Shown: one piece after another, positions 60,020 to 64,000 of the stretch
Layout: the number at the start of each line of letters is the position of its first letter
Position numbering within the stretch: the stretch's first letter is position 1
DNA from: Prorocentrum cordatum
Taxonomy: Eukaryota; Sar; Dinophyceae; Prorocentrales; Prorocentraceae
Reading direction: 5' to 3'
NCBI GenBank assembly: GCA_963575745.1
Contig: CAUYUJ010016366.1
Coordinates: forward strand, 16,001-80,000
Length of the DNA stretch: 64,000 nucleotides
Notes under the pieces: model-generated
Told to the model about the DNA's origin: nothing
Database searches by the model: none
The model's input: the letters and a program-made list of their open reading frames with translations, nothing else
Position numbers and translations under genes: made by a program

Positions 60020-60210
60020 GTAGAGGGGGAGGCAGAGGAGGAGGGGGGGGGAGGGGAGGGAGATGGAGGGGAGGGAGAGGGAGGGGAAGGGGAGGGGGAT
60101 GGAGAGGGAGGGGGAGGGGGAGGCAGATGGGGAGGGGGGGGGAGGGAGAGGAAGATAGGCAGAGAAGCGGGAGCTGGAAAGAGAGAGAGGGGGAGAGAGG
60201 GCGAGAGGAA
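60020..60210. repeat. G-rich GGGAGGG tract
   Basis: GGGGAGGGAGATGG and GGGAGAGG words. It is dense in runs of G on the plus strand and could form G-quadruplexes (inference). Confidence 0.85.
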
Positions 60211-60366
60211 GCGAGGGAGGCAGCCCCCTTCGCGACGCGCTCCGCAGGCGGGGGGGGGGGGCCTGGGCGCGCCGGGGCGCCTGCCGCGATGGCCGCGGTG
60301 ACCGGGCTGCTCCGCGACAGAGGGCGAGGGGAGGGGTCTGCTTCGAACAGCCATGGTTCCTGGAGG

Positions 60367-60570
60367 GCCGAACGAAAGGGGGGGATAGGGAAAGGGGGCC
60401 TACGAAATCTGCTGCATGCAGCTGGTTTCGACCCCGCCGCTGGGCCCATTCCTCGATACATGGGCGCCTCCCGGTGCCGGGAGGCACCGGGAAAATCAGC
60501 TACGTGAGCTGAATATCACCCCCCCCTTTTGATATCCCCCCTTTTCGCCCGGCCCTATCCTAGAGGGGAT
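60367..60570. mobile_element. Foldback element K, ~35 bp arms
   Basis: GGCCGAACGAAAGGGGGGGA, TAGGGAAAGGGGGCC on the left pairs with CCCCCCCTTTTGATATCCCC, CCTTTTCGCCCGGCC on the right. The right arm resembles 3470-3535. Confidence 0.65.
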
Positions 60571-60801
60571 GCTTTGGAGAAGTCTAACAGGAACGCTCAG
60601 CAGGTGCATGAGTCTATGGTGCGCTCGTTTGGCTCCTAGATTGGAGCGCGGCCTGCGAGTTGTTGCGAACGGTTGCTCTCGATCGCACGGAGGAATGGCA
60701 GCCGCCAAAGTTTGGGAAAGGCCTCTCGGAGCGACGGTTTCGACACCCCCAAAAACTATGAGCCGAGTGAACGCACCAACTCACCCTCCAAGATTGGAGA
60801 A
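60571..60801. other. No gene seen
   Basis: Unassigned unique sequence. Confidence 0.4.
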
Positions 60802-60960
60802 GGAGATCGACTACAGAATTGATTGACCCCAAGATTGATATGCTTGTCCAATCGGCGAAAGATGCTGAAACTTCCGGTAGATCTACGAGCATTCTAGTTT
60901 TTCTTTGTAGTTTGTACGAAAAGTACATGTGAGGTTCCATCAATTCTGTAGTCGATCTCC
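60802..60960. mobile_element. 159 bp element with perfect 22 bp terminal inverted repeats
   Basis: Bases 60802-60823 (GGAGATCGACTACAGAATTG + AT) are the exact reverse complement of 60939-60960. The interior is AT-richer than the surroundings (TAGTTTTTCTTTGTAGTTTG) and encodes nothing. No target duplication is obvious. Single copy in the window. Confidence 0.88.
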
Positions 60961-61118
60961 TACACGACAGATGTGGGCCATAAGCCGCAAGCTGTGATGT
61001 ACCTAGGCCCGGCCCAGGTTGCCCTGCTGGAGCGGCGGGGCTCGAGTGCAGGGCAGAGGACCCCGCCGCCAGCACCAGCTCCTCCTTGACGCAAACAGCT
61101 TGCCGCCGGCGCATGTTT

Positions 61119-61287
61119 TCGGGGAGCAACCAACGATGTGAACGGAAACTTCTGCGGATTTCTTGGATCTGCGCTGGGCCGCCCCTGTCGCGCTCCGCGC
61201 GCCAAGCGCGGGGGCCAAAGCGCCGGTCCAAAAAATCCGCGCGGATCTCCTAAAGTATATGTTTGTGTCCTTGTTGTTTCTTCGAAG
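61119..61287 (+). mobile_element. Family E inverted-repeat element, copy 3
   Basis: Left ACTTCTGCGGATTTCTTGGA pairs with right TCCAAAAAATCCGCGCGGAT. The interior GCTGGGCCGCCCCTGTCGCG matches copies 1 and 2, and the right flank TTGTTGTTTCTTCG matches copy 2. Confidence 0.82.
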
Positions 61288-62039
61288 CTCTGGTGACGCA
61301 AGAGTGAGGGTGGTTCAGACGATGAGGGTGGCTCAGTGGGGGTGGTGATTTATGACAACCAATGCGGGAGAAAGACTAAGGCGTCAGCTACGACCACCAG
61401 TAATCCAGACTTCGTAATAAAAGGGAGGGGGTCTGGACCCTCCAAGACAAGCCATTTCAGACCTCCCCCGTGGGAGAACCCTCCAAAACATCGTCCCCAG
61501 ACCCCCCAGGCCCTCCAAGATAGACCGGAAGAACCCCCCCCCCGAAATGAGACCCCCCTCCCTTCACTTCGAAATCTGGAGTACCCATAGTTAACGGGCA
61601 AGGCGTATATGATTGGGATCATGAGTGCTGTGTGCGTATCTGTACATGCGTGCGCGTACAGCCACATCTCGTTCGAGAGAAGAGCAGCCAGGCGAGAGGC
61701 CCGGCTCTCAGCATGTGCATGCAACCCAGATGTTCTACATGACGTCGATCCCCAGAAGACTCGACCCATTCCCCGGGACCGTTTTTGACGGTCCCGAGGG
61801 CCGGTAGGGGCCCCCCGAGGCCGAAAATGCGGACAAGCCTCCCGTCGTGATTTTTTTCATGACCCGAGGGGGTCTGGGAATGTTCGTGATGAACCGCCCC
61901 ATGCACGGCCCGGGCGAGGGATGTGCCCCGGCGGGCAGACACACAAGAAGTGTCCCCCTAGGGCCGTACACGTGGAGCTCTCTGGAGGCCGCGGCGCGTC
62001 TGAGGCTATGCCGCGACGCGTGGGAAAGCGCATGCAAGC
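61288..62039. other. No gene recognised
   Basis: Mixed sequence with C-rich CCCTCCAARAC words (61435-61530), a GACCGTTTTTGACGGTC palindrome near 61776 and a GTGATTTTTTTCATGACC word near 61847. Confidence 0.45.
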
Positions 62040-62200
62040 TTAAGTCGGGCGTGTCCCTCTACAGGAGGAAGATTCAAACATAGTACAACAACTTGTCTGG
62101 GGACGGCATTTCTAACGTTTTTGACTATTGCTGAGCATTCTGGGGTATTCTCTATTTTCCGTCAAACGTCCGCCTGTAGGGGGACATGCCCGACCTAAAT
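62040..62200 (+). mobile_element. Family C inverted-repeat element, copy 3 (full)
   Basis: Left end TTAAGTCGGGCGTGTCCCTC with ACAGGAGGAAGATTCAAAC; right end GTCAAACGTCCGCCTGTAGG with GGGACATGCCCGACCTAAA. The ends are inverted repeats of ~38 bp with a few mismatches. Confidence 0.85.
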
Positions 62201-62293
62201 TAGGGCGACGAGATCTATGCATATACGCCGCTCCTGGGCCCAGGATGGGCCTGGCCAGGAGCAGTGGATATGCATAGATCTCGTCGCCCTATA
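62201..62293. mobile_element. Foldback element, arms ~40 bp, next to family C
   Basis: TAGGGCGACGAGATCTATGC, ATAT and CGCTCCTGGGCC pair with GGCCTGGCCAGGAGC, GATATGCATAGATCTCGTCG and CCCTA. It starts where family C copy 3 ends. Outer arm 24 bp is exact. Confidence 0.88.
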
Positions 62294-62414
62294 AATGCAA
62301 GCTCTCCCACCAGGGCCGCTTGTGGGGCTCGTGTGCGGGGGTGCCGAAACGGGCGGGAGCACCCGCGCAGACTTCCTCACGGAGGCCGTGTGCGGAGCTC
62401 CCCAGAGGGGGTGG
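62294..62414. other. No gene seen
   Basis: Short GC-rich stretch before the GGA tract. Confidence 0.4.
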
Positions 62415-62575
62415 GAGAGGAGGGAGGAGGAGGAGGGAGGAGGAGGAGGGAGGAGGAGGAGGGAGGAGGAGGAGAGGAGGAGGAGGAGGAGGAGGAGGGG
62501 AGGAGGGGAGGAGGAGGAGGAGGAGGAGGAGGAGGAGGAGGAGGAGGAGGAGGGGAGGGGGGGAGGAGGGGGGGG
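62415..62575. repeat. (GGA)n tract
   Basis: GGAGGAGGAG with GGGAGG interruptions; all frames are open. Confidence 0.95.
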
Positions 62576-64000
62576 CGGTGGCGGGCGCGTGCGCCGGGGG
62601 GTGGCGCGCCACCGCGCGGACCTTCCCGCTGCGCCCGCAGACGGAGCTCCCCGTTGGGCCGCGATCTTCGTGAGGGGTCTGCCAGGGGTCGACCCAAACG
62701 GTGTTCTGGCGACTTCGTGGGCCGTTTTCGTTTCGATTCGGTTCTGCAGCAAAGGCGGATTCAAGACAACACGAGTGAAAACGAGAACAAAGCGAGAACG
62801 GAAAGCACCGTTTAGGTCGAGCCCTGGGGTCAGTTGGCGTGGGCGGCCTCGCCATCCGGACCCTGTGTCCTTCGCCTCCTCCGCCTGCTTGCCCCGTGTT
62901 CATCGCACTCCGCGCTTTCCTCCTCCGCTCCTCTGCGGGCCTCCTTCGTCTGGTCCTCCTGCTGTTCCCTCCTCGTTGTCATATTACATTCCAGATGCGT
63001 CTTTTCCCACCGGGGGCAGGGTTCATGGAAGAGAGGAGGACAAGGATGACGGGGGAAAAGTAGCGAGTGAGCGGGGTGGAGTTGGAGGGGTGTAGGGGGG
63101 AAGAGAGGGGCCGAGGGGTGATGGTGAAGGGGACGGGAAGGGGGAAGTGGGCGGGGGGGCGTCCAGAGCGGGGAGGGACGATAGGGCAGGAGGTTGGCGG
63201 GGAACTGAAGGCCAAGAATTGCAGAACGTATCGTTCTGGCGCGGGCATCGAATATACGAATCAGCTGCACAGTGTTTTCGTAGGAAGACGCCGTTCTGGC
63301 AGAGGACCGCATCGTCCTGGCGGAGGAGAGCTAATTAGGAGAGAACGCCAGGAGGGGGGACGGACGAGGGGGTGCAGTGACGAGTCAAGCCAGCCAGCTC
63401 GAGCGCACGAGCACGATGCCCACTCCTACCCGCCCCCCCCCCCCAACTCGTAGGAAGCACCGTCGGCCCTGGAAGGCGCGCGCTGCGCCCTGCCCAGCGC
63501 ACGAAGGCAGGCACGTGACCCTGACCAAGGACCCCATTCCCTCCCGGGGGCCAAGCGCAGCAGTTCTCGGAGCCGCCTCTGGCCGTGGCGACGAGGGGTG
63601 GCCCCGAGGGTAAGAAAGCCTGGACCCTCTATCCTCGAAGTCGGGTGCTCGAACCTCGTCGTGGACCCTCGCCGACTTTCAGGCCAGACCTCCGCCCGGC
63701 GGCGGCCGTTCGGGACGGCTGCGGCACCCCCGGGGCGGAGCTTTTCGTCCAAGATCCGTTTCTCAGGGCCGCCGGTCCCCGAGAAGGGGCTACGGCAAGC
63801 CTGCGAAACGTTCTCAGACAGGGTGGCCGCTCCTCTAGGGGGCGCAGCTGATGCGGGTGACCCGCTCTGACCTGCAAGGTGCCGATCGATGGCAAGGAGC
63901 TCCATATGTGCGCGGCGCCGAAAATGTGGACTCGGGGCTTGAAAGCGCAGGTGGATGATGCCAATCAGATACTGGGAGTTCCTGCCCTGACGACGCCGGC
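62576..64000. other. No gene recognised; GC-rich to window end
   Basis: A purine-rich GGGGAGGG stretch lies at 63050-63190, and CGTTCTGGCR words repeat near 63230, 63292 and 63315. Overlapping frames on both strands have no family motif. Confidence 0.4.

Noticed and set aside
1-64000. Dinoflagellate spliced-leader relicts, rRNA, tRNA or telomere repeats
   Set aside because: Looked for by eye on both strands; none recognised. A computed search could still find diverged copies.

Overview
The window looks like nuclear DNA of a dinoflagellate (inferred). It is GC-rich and contains no bacterial-style operons, rRNA, tRNA or recognisable host gene. Microsatellites, minisatellites and hairpin-forming repeats fill most of it. 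The clear proteins are retrotransposon proteins whose motif wording (reverse transcriptase blocks with KCFE, ADD, QGCPLSG, FADD; EEP-type endonuclease; RNase H) resembles the degenerate retroelements I associate with dinoflagellate genomes. No spliced-leader relict was seen, so the assignment rests on repeat style and retroelement type.

Layout. 0-6 kb: ACG and GGGGCCACGAAGGGC tandem repeats, AT/GA/TCC microsatellites and the first two copies of a ~163 bp transposon-like repeat (family A). 6-8 kb: a cluster of short inverted-repeat elements (B, M, D, F, G). 9-10.2 kb: a broken reverse transcriptase. 10.3-12.8 kb: minisatellites. 13-14.3 kb: a perfect hairpin and an unrecognised coding remnant. 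15-18.5 kb: a foldback element and three more family A copies. 19.8-22.9 kb: the best gene, a 1047-codon open frame carrying the end of an endonuclease domain, a reverse transcriptase with all key motifs and a C-terminal zinc knuckle. 23-28.3 kb: two satellite families (26 bp and ~100 bp). 28.5-32.7 kb: small inverted-repeat elements and a diverged duplication. 33-34.7 kb: a foldback with ~155 bp arms beside a second block of the 26 bp satellite. 35-36 kb: a ~159 bp satellite. 36.3-37.5 kb: an ORF1 plus endonuclease remnant. 39.5-41.5 kb: an unrecognised decayed coding region. 46.4-49.6 kb: seven copies of a ~450 bp macrosatellite. 50-53.8 kb, minus strand: a nearly complete but dead retroelement (zinc finger, coiled coil, endonuclease, reverse transcriptase, RNase H, zinc ribbon). 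54-64 kb: further inverted-repeat elements, GGA/TCC tracts and tandem repeats.

The parts do not form a pathway. They record successive waves of mobile DNA: at least four retroelement lineages, about ten short non-autonomous families and at least six satellite families. The strongest new observation is family A: five copies, each flanked by a 5 bp direct duplication (four exact, one with a mismatch), with unoccupied sister sites for two of the insertions inside this same window. The only plausibly intact open frame is at 19797-22940, and it is 5'-truncated within its endonuclease domain.
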